DNA from: Pyrenopolyporus hunteri
Taxonomy: Eukaryota; Ascomycota; Sordariomycetes; Xylariales; Hypoxylaceae
Assembly (NCBI GenBank): GCA_902806595.1
Contig: CADCXC010000037.1
Coordinates: forward strand, 3,038,001 to 3,102,000
Direction of reading: 5' to 3'
Length of the DNA stretch: 64,000 nucleotides
The notes beneath the pieces were generated by a model. It made no database searches and was not told the origin of the DNA. It was given only the letters and a program-made list of their open reading frames with translations. The translations under genes and the position numbers were made by a program. Positions 56,087 to 64,000 of the stretch are shown piece by piece (position 1 is the first letter of the stretch; the number at the start of each line of letters is the position of its first letter).

Positions 56087-56939
56087 AAGTTTAAGAGGCG
56101 ATAGGTCCGGATAATAAATCATCGGCTGCGGAGTTTCGGTGTTGCCTTTCATAATATACCAGCTTCTGTGTTGCCTAGACTATTCTCGCGGAAATAGATG
56201 CTACGTACCTACAGAACTTTCATGGAGCCATTCAACAAGTGACTAACCTTCCGACATATTAATCACGTATCCGCCGGACTCTCGATAATTGCCTCCAGTC
56301 AGAAGCAAGCGCCTCGGACACAGGAACAGGCTACGCCACAAAGCTTAAAGGCCATCTTGAATACGCCTTCAGATCGGACATAGACTAAGTATTTAGCTCA
56401 GGGTTGAGTAATCGAACCAAGGCGTATTGAGTCCGCATGTTAATAGGTCATACATGACACCTCGGCTCTTAGCCCGGCTCGGCCTGGCACGACAGCCTAC
56501 TCTTGCTAACATAACCTGGTAGAGATCAAGTTCTGACATTATCCGGTGTAAAACCAACAAGTCGAGTTGGGTAGTGTCGCTCCGCAACCCCAATCTATTT
56601 GAGATTTCCCTTGCCAATAGTATAGAACTCAGGTACATACCTAGGTAGGTACCTAGGTAGGTAGGTAGGTAGGTATGCTGCTTACTTCCATAGGCTAAGA
56701 TTTAACTTAGGAGGCATATATGTACGCCATAGCAGGAAAGCGTATGTTTGTTTATAAGGTAAAGTCCTGCCATAGTACGTACACTAATATTTATATAATA
56801 GCCGCGAACTACCTAAGCCATCGGTACACTAATCCGATTTCACTCTTCTTGAATGGCCATTAGGAGCTACGTCGCGTTCAACTTATATTGCCCCATAGCC
56901 GCACGCAAGTCAAGACGAAACAGTGCAGACGCGATTAAA
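56087..56939. other. Intergenic spacer
   Basis: It contains a GGTACCTAGGTAGGTAGG cluster at about 56632-56678 and the promoter of the EthD gene. No gene is supported in it. Confidence 0.5.
56632..56678. repeat. CCTAGG/(GGTA)n repeat cluster
   Basis: GTACATACCTAGGTAGGTACC is followed by CTAGG and then five consecutive GGTA units. Confidence 0.85.
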
Positions 56940-57257
56940 ATGCCCGTAACGATGATGATCGGTTATCCCAGGGATGCCAATTTTAACACCGAGTACTATC
57001 CCCAGCACCATTTTCCAATGGCAAATCCTCTTTGGAAGCCATTCGGCGCAGAAGTCAGCCGCGTCATGGTCCCGTTGGACCCAAGGAGCCCTTACGCCAT
57101 GCTGATCGAGATTGAATGGCCCAATATGGAGGCGTTCCAAAGGGCTCAGGCCGAGACACCGGCCGAGATGAGCCAGAAGTTGAGGGATGACATGAAGAAT
57201 TTCACTGATGAAGACCCAGTGATATGGTTTATGGAAAACAAAGTGAACGGATCTTGA
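56940..57257 (+). CDS. EthD-domain protein (dimeric alpha-beta barrel)
   Basis: Single exon, 105 residues from the ATG at 56940. It begins VTMMIGYPRDANFNTEYYPQ, the strand-and-HH entry of the EthD fold, followed by HHFPMANPLWKPFG, a central strand MLIEIEWPNMEAFQRAQ and a terminal FTDEDPVIWF, typical of this small family. EthD was first described from the bacterial ethyl tert-butyl ether degradation operon; fungal relatives are stand-alone dimeric barrels, some acting as cyclases or decarboxylases in polyketide or dibenzopyrone pathways. The substrate here is unknown. An in-frame ATG at 56853 would add 29 basic residues that could act as a mitochondrial presequence; I prefer 56940 because it matches the usual family length. 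Confidence 0.85.
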   Translation: MPVTMMIGYPRDANFNTEYYPQHHFPMANPLWKPFGAEVSRVMVPLDPRSPYAMLIEIEWPNMEAFQRAQAETPAEMSQKLRDDMKNFTDEDPVIWFMENKVNGS

Positions 57258-57535
57258 ACCGAAGGGAGGAGCAACTAGGGCTGAGAGGTGCAGATGAAAA
57301 GAGGATAGATACCTAAGTTTCCACTCGAGGAATTACACGCCGGAAAGGGTTACACGGATTGTTGTTGGGAGTCTAGCCAATTGGTTTAGTTATAGGCTTA
57401 TCTCGCCATTATGACGGTGGCGAGAGCTTCGCCTGGTTAAAGAAGTCATTGCCATCGGGAGCTGTATAACACTGAGCCAACGCTATTCTCTACCATTAGA
57501 TTCCTTGCTCCCTCAATACTACGCTAGCCCACATC

Positions 57536-58489
57536 TTATGCCGTGGCCTGTGACTGGCAGAACTCAGCGACTTGCACTCCCCAGGCCTCCTCTCTCTCGA
57601 TACCCGTGCCTAAACCCAGCTGCGGGCTGATATGGTTATGGCCATGTAGCACGCCAAAAGTGATATCCGCACTCGTCCACTCCTTCTTGAACTGCTGTGC
57701 CGACTCGAACATGAGCTCTGGGTCCAACTCGCTAACGAGAACGCTTATCTTGACGCCGGGAAGAACCGGCTCGGCACCTTTCTTCTTCTCCTTTTCCAGT
57801 ATGCCCAGAGACGAGTTTTCGAAGATCTTCCCTTCCCCAAGGTAGCTTCTCAGGACCGCGTTGTCTTCCGGGCCCCAGTGAAACGGTACGCCCAGCAGCA
57901 GCACGCCTCTGAGCAGCACTCCGGTACCCTTCCGCTCCTGGGCTACGACCGCCTCTCTGGCTTCCTTGAAGTCGGCTGCTAAGAGGTACGTGGATACATG
58001 AATGCCGCCGGCCGAGTTCCCCAGCAGGAACAGGTCGATAGATCCATACCCTTCCTGCTTCGTCAGCTCGTTCTTGATCCAGTCGACCACAAGCTTGACG
58101 TCCTCGCCGCCGGATGGAAACTTGGCGCCGTGCGAGACGAGCCGATAGTCTGGCACGATGACGGTGAAGCCGTAACGGGAGGCAAAGAAGTGGCCGACGT
58201 TCCCGAATACCAAACCGTGTGCATACTCCTGGTTGACCCTGTCGCCGCTCACAAAGCCGCCACCGTATAGGAAGACGAACACGGGTTTGGCACGAAATGA
58301 CGGGGCTTTCCCACCCTTGTCAGGGTAGTATACGTCTAGCTGCTGCCGCGGAGTGCTTCCGTATTTGTATGTCTCACGCCGCGTCGACTTGATCTCGCTC
58401 TCCTTCGCGATTAGGAGCTGCGCATAGGCGGCGAATGTGGGTGCCAGCAAATCCTCGATGCCACGCCCGAGCGGCCGTAGCTTATCCAT
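57536..58489 (-). CDS. Alpha/beta hydrolase, esterase/lipase (HSL-like)
   Basis: Single exon, 317 residues from the ATG at 58489; the frame runs 17 codons further up but without another ATG. The oxyanion motif is YGGGFVSGD (75-83, in place of the usual HGGG), the nucleophile elbow is GNSAGG with S159, and the acid and base are probably in VSELDPELMFES and HGHNHISPQL. The order of motifs fits the hormone-sensitive-lipase and kynurenine-formamidase-like part of the family. No signal peptide is seen, so it is probably cytosolic and acts on short carboxyl esters or amides. The replacement of the first His of HGGG by Tyr is seen in some members and does not itself mean loss of function. Confidence 0.88.
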   Translation of the reverse strand: MDKLRPLGRGIEDLLAPTFAAYAQLLIAKESEIKSTRRETYKYGSTPRQQLDVYYPDKGGKAPSFRAKPVFVFLYGGGFVSGDRVNQEYAHGLVFGNVGHFFASRYGFTVIVPDYRLVSHGAKFPSGGEDVKLVVDWIKNELTKQEGYGSIDLFLLGNSAGGIHVSTYLLAADFKEAREAVVAQERKGTGVLLRGVLLLGVPFHWGPEDNAVLRSYLGEGKIFENSSLGILEKEKKKGAEPVLPGVKISVLVSELDPELMFESAQQFKKEWTSADITFGVLHGHNHISPQLGLGTGIEREEAWGVQVAEFCQSQATA

Positions 58490-59149
58490 CTTATATATAT
58501 CAGGTCGCGATATCCTTAGAGTAGACCCTCGAAATCCCAAAAGATTCCTTTTATTTGACCGTCAGTAGAGGGCGTAAGACGAGACTCCGTTAGGATCCCA
58601 CGGACGATGATCGTTTCTCCCATTACAGCCCAGGTGACTCGTTTCCCTATATTACAATGCGGGGAACGCGCATAGGTACGGTCCATCCTATCCATCTACC
58701 CGGGCACCGAATGTCAGTCCCGTAATTAACCCTAGCGAGATGGCTGGCCGGGGTTTCCGCGTGGTGGCTTTCGGCATTTGTGTACGTCCAGCCCAGGACA
58801 TCCTACGTACATAGACCCAAGCATTCACTTACTCAGAACTAAGATCTTGTGTATAGGGGGAGGCCGTGCTGGGCCCCGATTCGCACCAATAAAAAGTATA
58901 GCTACTGTAAGACCAGGCCAAACAAGGTCATTGCCGTTGGACTGCGTTAAACCTCTTTTGCGTGCTTTGGCCACTAGCATCCACGCCAGTACGGGTAGTA
59001 TAGAACGCTGCCTTGAAGCTAGAGCATATTTGGGTGCACGGCGGTAAAGACTAGGCTACGTACCCAGGTCGGTGTGCGACTTAATAATCGAAAGAGGATC
59101 ACGAGAAAAGGAGGCGTCTATGTAGGTATATTTTTATATTATAAACCCG
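58490..59149. other. Intergenic spacer
   Basis: It holds the promoter of the hydrolase gene and the 3' flank of the pectate lyase pseudogene. The 89-codon frame at 58778-59047 shows no family resemblance. Confidence 0.5.
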
Positions 59150-59951
59150 TTACAGCGTCTGACCGGCTGCGCCGGGGACGACGCTCGTGACGATGGATGA
59201 GCCGAGCGCTTCGATGGGAGGATACGGCAGCGCGTCGGCCGTGAATGTCCCAACCGGAGCCGAGTTCTCGGAACCACCAAGATCTACATCGTCGAGGACA
59301 GCAAACCCGGCCTCTTTGGAGTCGGCGAAGAAGACTGCCCTATTGGAACTGTTCCTGAAAACCGAGCTTTGGATGAGGACTTGCGCGCCCATCCGACAAT
59401 TGACACCGCTCGAGATCAACGAGTCCCAGAATGTATTGACAATGTGTACGGTTCCGAACCGGACGAGAGGTGCGCGGCTATACGTGTTGAAGAAGTGATT
59501 ACCAGCGTATGTGACGTGGAGGGCGCCCCGATCCTCTTGGGCGTTGCTGTCGGAATGCCCGATTAGCGAAGCCTTCCAGTGGTCATGGAAGTACGTGTTC
59601 GACATTGCTAACCCTACGAATATAGAAACCGACGCCGTGGAGAGAGCTGCCGACCTCCCCGTAGATGGTCTTATTCGCGGCAACACGAACCTTAGCAGAG
59701 CCGGAAATCGCGCCGGAAACGATGATAGTGAGGGGCCCGTCTTGACCGGCTGCCTCGACCAGACTGTCGACGTTAGTGACGATGACGGTATCGCCTGCCG
59801 CACCCCCCGTTGTCCCGCCATTCTGGGTGCAGTAGCCTATGGAACATGCCTCACTGGCCGCCCGCCGAGCAATCTTGCTGCGGGTATCCTGATTCCCGGC
59901 CGAAGAGGATATTGCAAAGGTAGCCAACCATATGATCGCAAGAAGCTTCAT
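59150..59951 (-). pseudogene. Pectate lyase (PL1) pseudogene with internal deletion and frameshift
   Basis: The front part, from the ATG at 59951, encodes a signal peptide (LLAIIWLATFAISSSAG) and the PL1 N-terminus (NGGTTGGAAGDTVIVTN, IVSGAISGSAKVRVAANKTI, GSSLHGVGFYIRRVSN). After position about 59605 the frame shifts and stops within a few codons (EHVLP). The next frame continues PL1 exactly where a strand later in the fold should be: SNTYFHDHWKASLIGHSDSN, ALHVTYAGNHFFNTYSRAPL, VRFGTVHIVN and NCRMGAQVLIQSSVF. It ends VVPGAAGQTL at the stop (59150). By comparison with the family, about 60 residues holding the calcium-binding aspartates (WVDHVDLSSD-type, then DGLLD-type) are absent. No intron can bridge this, because the missing DNA is not there. 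The result is a dead gene or deletion allele. Confidence 0.85.
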
Positions 59952-60909
59952 TGTCTAGTCAACAACTCCTTTCAACTCCTTCGCAGCGCGTTCTGTATGG
60001 TCGGGATAGGTCGAATAAGGTGAATGGCAGAGAGTTTTGTGTGAAGGAGGAATAAGGGAACCAGGTAGGACGACCATGCCCGTTGTCCAGCACCCTGTTC
60101 ATTTCTTATTTAACGAGGAAGGGCGCCTACGGCTGATGTCATAGTGAGTATACGAGGATTATATTTCCCCGTAAATATCCCGTAGAACGCGGTAAAATGT
60201 ATATTATATTGAGACCGTCGCCATGTAAACCGTCACTGTGGACGCGGTTACCGCCGCGCGTGGGCTCGGGCCGGCAGCTCATCAGGAAAGTTGTTGATAT
60301 TCAGGGGGACGTAGTTCCCCTACCGGAGAGAGCTTATTTAGGTAGTATTGGCGGAGACTGCTGCTGGAGATAGATTGCTGCTGCGTCATGTGAGTAGCCG
60401 GTTACGTAAAAAGGAGGCAATTCGCTACCAAAGAAATGCAAGGTTGCGGATTCACCATTCTTGATATTGGACGGCTATAGATGTATTTACTTGCACTTAT
60501 TTAGACCTGTTTGTCTGAAACTGAGCCCGGTGGGCGTGGCCCTTCCCCCCTGTAATAGCCGCCAGTCTTCCGATCTGTATGTTCGGGGTTCTTCCTGGAC
60601 GAATTAGTCGTGCGAGATCTTCCCGTGTCCTTCGTTCTGTATCAGGCGGCCTGATCCACAAGAAACCCTGTAGTTATTGTGTATTATCATTACGTGACGA
60701 AAAAGTGTACGATACGCATGCCTGTAATAGACGAGCTATATGAAGTCATTAAGCAGCCGCCGCCGATAACCCTAATATTGTATACTAAGAAAGTCAACTC
60801 CAACACCCGGGCCGTCTAGTAATAACACATTGTGTTACATTATCTGCTTGAACATCCTATGCCCATATGTCTGATTTGTGCGTCCATACCCTGGTCCATA
60901 ATAGGCATT
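59952..60909. other. Intergenic spacer
   Basis: It holds the promoter side of the pseudogene and the 3' flank of the 83-aa gene. I see no repeat or coding signal. Confidence 0.5.
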
Positions 60910-61309
60910 TCAGCCCCGGGAAACTGTCATATTGTCACCACCAGGGCCAGACATCCAGCTATATCGGATAATTTCTAGAATTAGTTCAGGCGATCGATGA
61001 CCCAAATCGGGAGTACTCACCGCCTCCACAGTCTACTGAAGTACCCGCTGCTATACTGCTCCGATATGCTCTTTCGCCTGTTAAGCGACTCTTGGTCTGT
61101 CGATCTCTTCTGAAGGTAGAGGTTGTTGAAATCAGGGCCGGAAAACTTTGGCGGAAAAAGATTGTCAGTTGGGAAGGTTCAAATACTCATGCGTATGTAA
61201 AATGGCGATTTGTTCGGGAGGGCAATCTTACGGCGCCGGTACTCGAATTACCACCGCCCTGATGGCCGGCCTTCCCACCCTCAGATCTTGCGTTGCCCCA
61301 ATTGCTCAT
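60910..61309 (-). CDS. Small conserved-looking fungal protein, 83 aa, three exons
   Basis: Three exons, 61309-61232, 61145-61021 and 60958-60910, code 83 residues. Introns are 61231-61146 (86 nt, GTAAGA, CTGAC branch, AAAG end) and 61020-60959 (62 nt, GTGAGT, CTAAT branch, ATAG end). All frames join and end at a TGA. The first exon is Gly/Ser/Asn-rich (MSNWGNARSEGGKAGHQGGG). The second is FSGPDFNNLYLQKRSTDQES followed by LNRRKSISEQYSSG and YFSRLWRR. The third is short (WMSGPGGDNMTVSRG). The central pattern, aromatic-L-x-x-QKR-(S/N)-x-D followed by RRxS and a C-terminal aromatic/Trp block, resembles short unnamed ascomycete proteins I have seen, some induced in conidia or stress. No domain name can be given. 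It is too short and split to appear as an open frame. Confidence 0.75.
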
Positions 61310-62392
<1,083 letters not shown>

Positions 62393-64000
62393 CTATGAGA
62401 CCTCCTTCACAAGCGCCCAACACTTCCGCATTCCCGTGCCCATGGACTCGGCGTCAAGAGCCGCGACATCGCTCCACCGGCTCTGCGCCATTTCACCATC
62501 GCCACCGCCAGCTCCCCGCCCTCCCTCGCCACCATACATGTCTTCTTCCAACTCGAATAAATGGACGTGCATGGTCAACTTGAGGTGCGAGAAGAGCCAC
62601 GGTACGGAACCTAGCTCGCCCATATGCTTCGCTCTCTTCAACCGAGTACCTTTGCCGATCAGGTTTGAGACATACCTCTCCGCGTCCTCTTTCCTCGTCT
62701 TCGGCGTGCTACCTTGCGGGTTCGCTAAGACATGGCTCGGAAGCTCCCACAGGCTAGCCAGGAGCCCCTTTGCGGGCCGGCGGTGAATGAGGTATCGGGC
62801 GTCGCCGCGGCGCCTGATTGCGCAGACCAAGGTTTCCTCTTCCCGCACAACCTTCTTGGCTGTCCTAAACGGGAATTTCCTCGCGTGATTCGAGATCATC
62901 TCTACCGCGGCGGTGCTTAGAGCCGAAGGTGAGGAATTTTTAGGCGTAGGGGTGTTTTCTGTTTTGGGGGCTTGCTGCGTAGATGCAAATGATTGAAGAG
63001 TTGTCTGTACTCGTGATCTAGATTTCGTTTGCTTAGGCATATCTCTATTTAGGTCCCGGGTGTCTCGTTCGTTGCCGTCTCCCTCTGCATATTCCTCGAA
63101 CGGTTTACAAAGAGCGCAAGCATCTTCAATATCGGGGGCAACCTTATTAGTTACCATAGACTTAGGTGCCAGCCCCTTTTTGCTAGCTAGTTGGAGGCCC
63201 TCGGCGTACGCGCGGCAGCTCGAGGTGATGGGACAGAGCATGCAGTTGGGTTTTGGCGTGCACACTGTGCTGCCTAGTTCCATCAGCGCCTGTCCCCACT
63301 GGCCGGGCCTATCACTAGGAGTTTCTTCCACCTCGGATATACCATCAGTTATTGCATCCCTATCGGGACTGGAACCATCTCGTGCGACTGCCTTGACCAG
63401 GCTATCGGCTGCGGCCCATAGCACGTCAATAATCGCCTTATCTGCCTTCACGTCCCCGAATAACCCCAGCTGACGGCTGAGCACGCGCAGGACGTTCCCG
63501 TCGACCATGGGCACCGCTTTCCCGAAAACGATCGCCGAGATAGCGCCGGCGGTGTACCTACCGACACCAGGGATCTTTGCGACGAGTTCATCCACATTCG
63601 ATGGCAGGAGACCGCGCCGTTCGGGGTCCGCGCACACGAGCTTTGCGGCGTCGTGGATCCGTGTAGCACGGCTGTAGTACCCGAGACCGCGCCAGGCGGC
63701 GAGAACGTCGTCGGGCTCGGCGGCGGCTAGATCTTGGATCGTGGGCCACCGGGCCATCCAGCGGTTCCAATAATCGATAACGACGGAGACGCGGGTCTGC
63801 TGCAGCATGATCTCGCTGATCCAGACCTCGTATGCGCGGCGCTCAAGCTGTTGTCGGCGGAGCCCTACCCCTTCGGTCGTGGCGGCTGTGTCCGCCCAGG
63901 GCTTGCGCCAGGGCATGTTACGAACGGAGCTTACGCTACCGAACCAGGTTAGCAGAGCTGTGCGGTCCTGCGGGCTGTCTAGTAGAAGCGGGCGGTGGTA
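62393..64000 (-). CDS. MYH1: A/G-specific adenine DNA glycosylase MutY (5' end outside the window)
   Basis: The frame is open from the right edge (64000) to the stop at 62393, so at least 535 residues are present and the N-terminus is cut off. MutY landmarks: MPWRKPW, SEIMLQQTRVSVVIDYWNRW with the catalytic Glu, GLGYYSRA, the helix-hairpin-helix IPGVGRYTAGAI with VDGNVLRV supplying the catalytic Asp, and the iron-sulfur loop VCTPKPNCMLCPITSSC. The C-terminal Nudix-like domain, which reads 8-oxoguanine, follows a linker of about 100 residues and includes LASLWELPSHVL and LFSHLKLTMHVHLF. The enzyme removes adenine mispaired with 8-oxoguanine in the nucleus or mitochondria. The first two cysteines of the iron-sulfur loop are separated by five residues rather than the usual six. 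No intron is needed in the visible part. Confidence 0.95.
   Translation of the reverse strand, partial: YHRPLLLDSPQDRTALLTWFGSVSSVRNMPWRKPWADTAATTEGVGLRRQQLERRAYEVWISEIMLQQTRVSVVIDYWNRWMARWPTIQDLAAAEPDDVLAAWRGLGYYSRATRIHDAAKLVCADPERRGLLPSNVDELVAKIPGVGRYTAGAISAIVFGKAVPMVDGNVLRVLSRQLGLFGDVKADKAIIDVLWAAADSLVKAVARDGSSPDRDAITDGISEVEETPSDRPGQWGQALMELGSTVCTPKPNCMLCPITSSCRAYAEGLQLASKKGLAPKSMVTNKVAPDIEDACALCKPFEEYAEGDGNERDTRDLNRDMPKQTKSRSRVQTTLQSFASTQQAPKTENTPTPKNSSPSALSTAAVEMISNHARKFPFRTAKKVVREEETLVCAIRRRGDARYLIHRRPAKGLLASLWELPSHVLANPQGSTPKTRKEDAERYVSNLIGKGTRLKRAKHMGELGSVPWLFSHLKLTMHVHLFELEEDMYGGEGGRGAGGGDGEMAQSRWSDVAALDAESMGTGMRKCWALVKEVS

Overview
The window is nuclear DNA of a filamentous ascomycete (Pezizomycotina, most likely Sordariomycetes). 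Evidence: short spliceosomal introns (about 50-330 nt) with GTRNGT donors and CTRAC/TTAAC-type branch sites; fungal gene families (hymA/MO25, class III chitinase, S10 carboxypeptidase, PaxU-like DUF829, EthD, PL1 pectate lyase); several low-complexity regulatory-type proteins; and long intergenic spacers. No operon, CRISPR, phage, rRNA or convincing tRNA signal was seen.

Layout. 0-9 kb: 3' part of hymA (+), a short-chain dehydrogenase (-), a SWIB/BAF60 chromatin-remodelling subunit (-) and a PDK1-type kinase (-). 11-20 kb: two lineage-conserved proteins of unknown function and a BTB/POZ protein (all +). 20.7-25.7 kb: a 355-bp TIR element, a TDT/Mae1-type transporter (+) and an S10 carboxypeptidase with a GPI-like tail (-). 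27-30 kb: a 791-aa disordered protein with a repeated FAP motif (-). 29.6-36.1 kb: a gene-free stretch rich in short palindromic GGTACC/CCTAGG repeats. 36-40 kb: a 1253-aa disordered protein (+). 42-51 kb: class III chitinase (+), DUF829 hydrolase (-), PFK-2/FBPase-2 (+) and a cysteine-containing small secreted protein (-). 53-57 kb: a 578-bp long-TIR element directly in front of HAS1 (+), then an EthD protein (+). 57-64 kb: alpha/beta hydrolase (-), a pectate lyase pseudogene with an internal deletion (-), a three-exon 83-aa gene (-), a long GAAA microsatellite, and MutY (MYH1) running off the right edge (-).

The genes are mostly independent housekeeping, signalling and secreted functions: ribosome biogenesis (HAS1), glycolytic control (PFK-2/FBPase-2), chromatin remodelling (BAF60), kinase cascades (PDK1, MO25), DNA repair (MutY), and polymer or peptide degradation (chitinase, carboxypeptidase, dead pectate lyase). 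I see no biosynthetic cluster. All splice junctions were placed by reading; frames across each junction were checked by coordinate arithmetic.

The least ordinary signals are the two non-autonomous TIR elements, each ending about 155 bp upstream of a start codon; the dispersed self-complementary GGTACCTAGG-type repeats confined to non-coding DNA; the pectate lyase deletion allele; and a small spliced gene that open-reading-frame searches miss.
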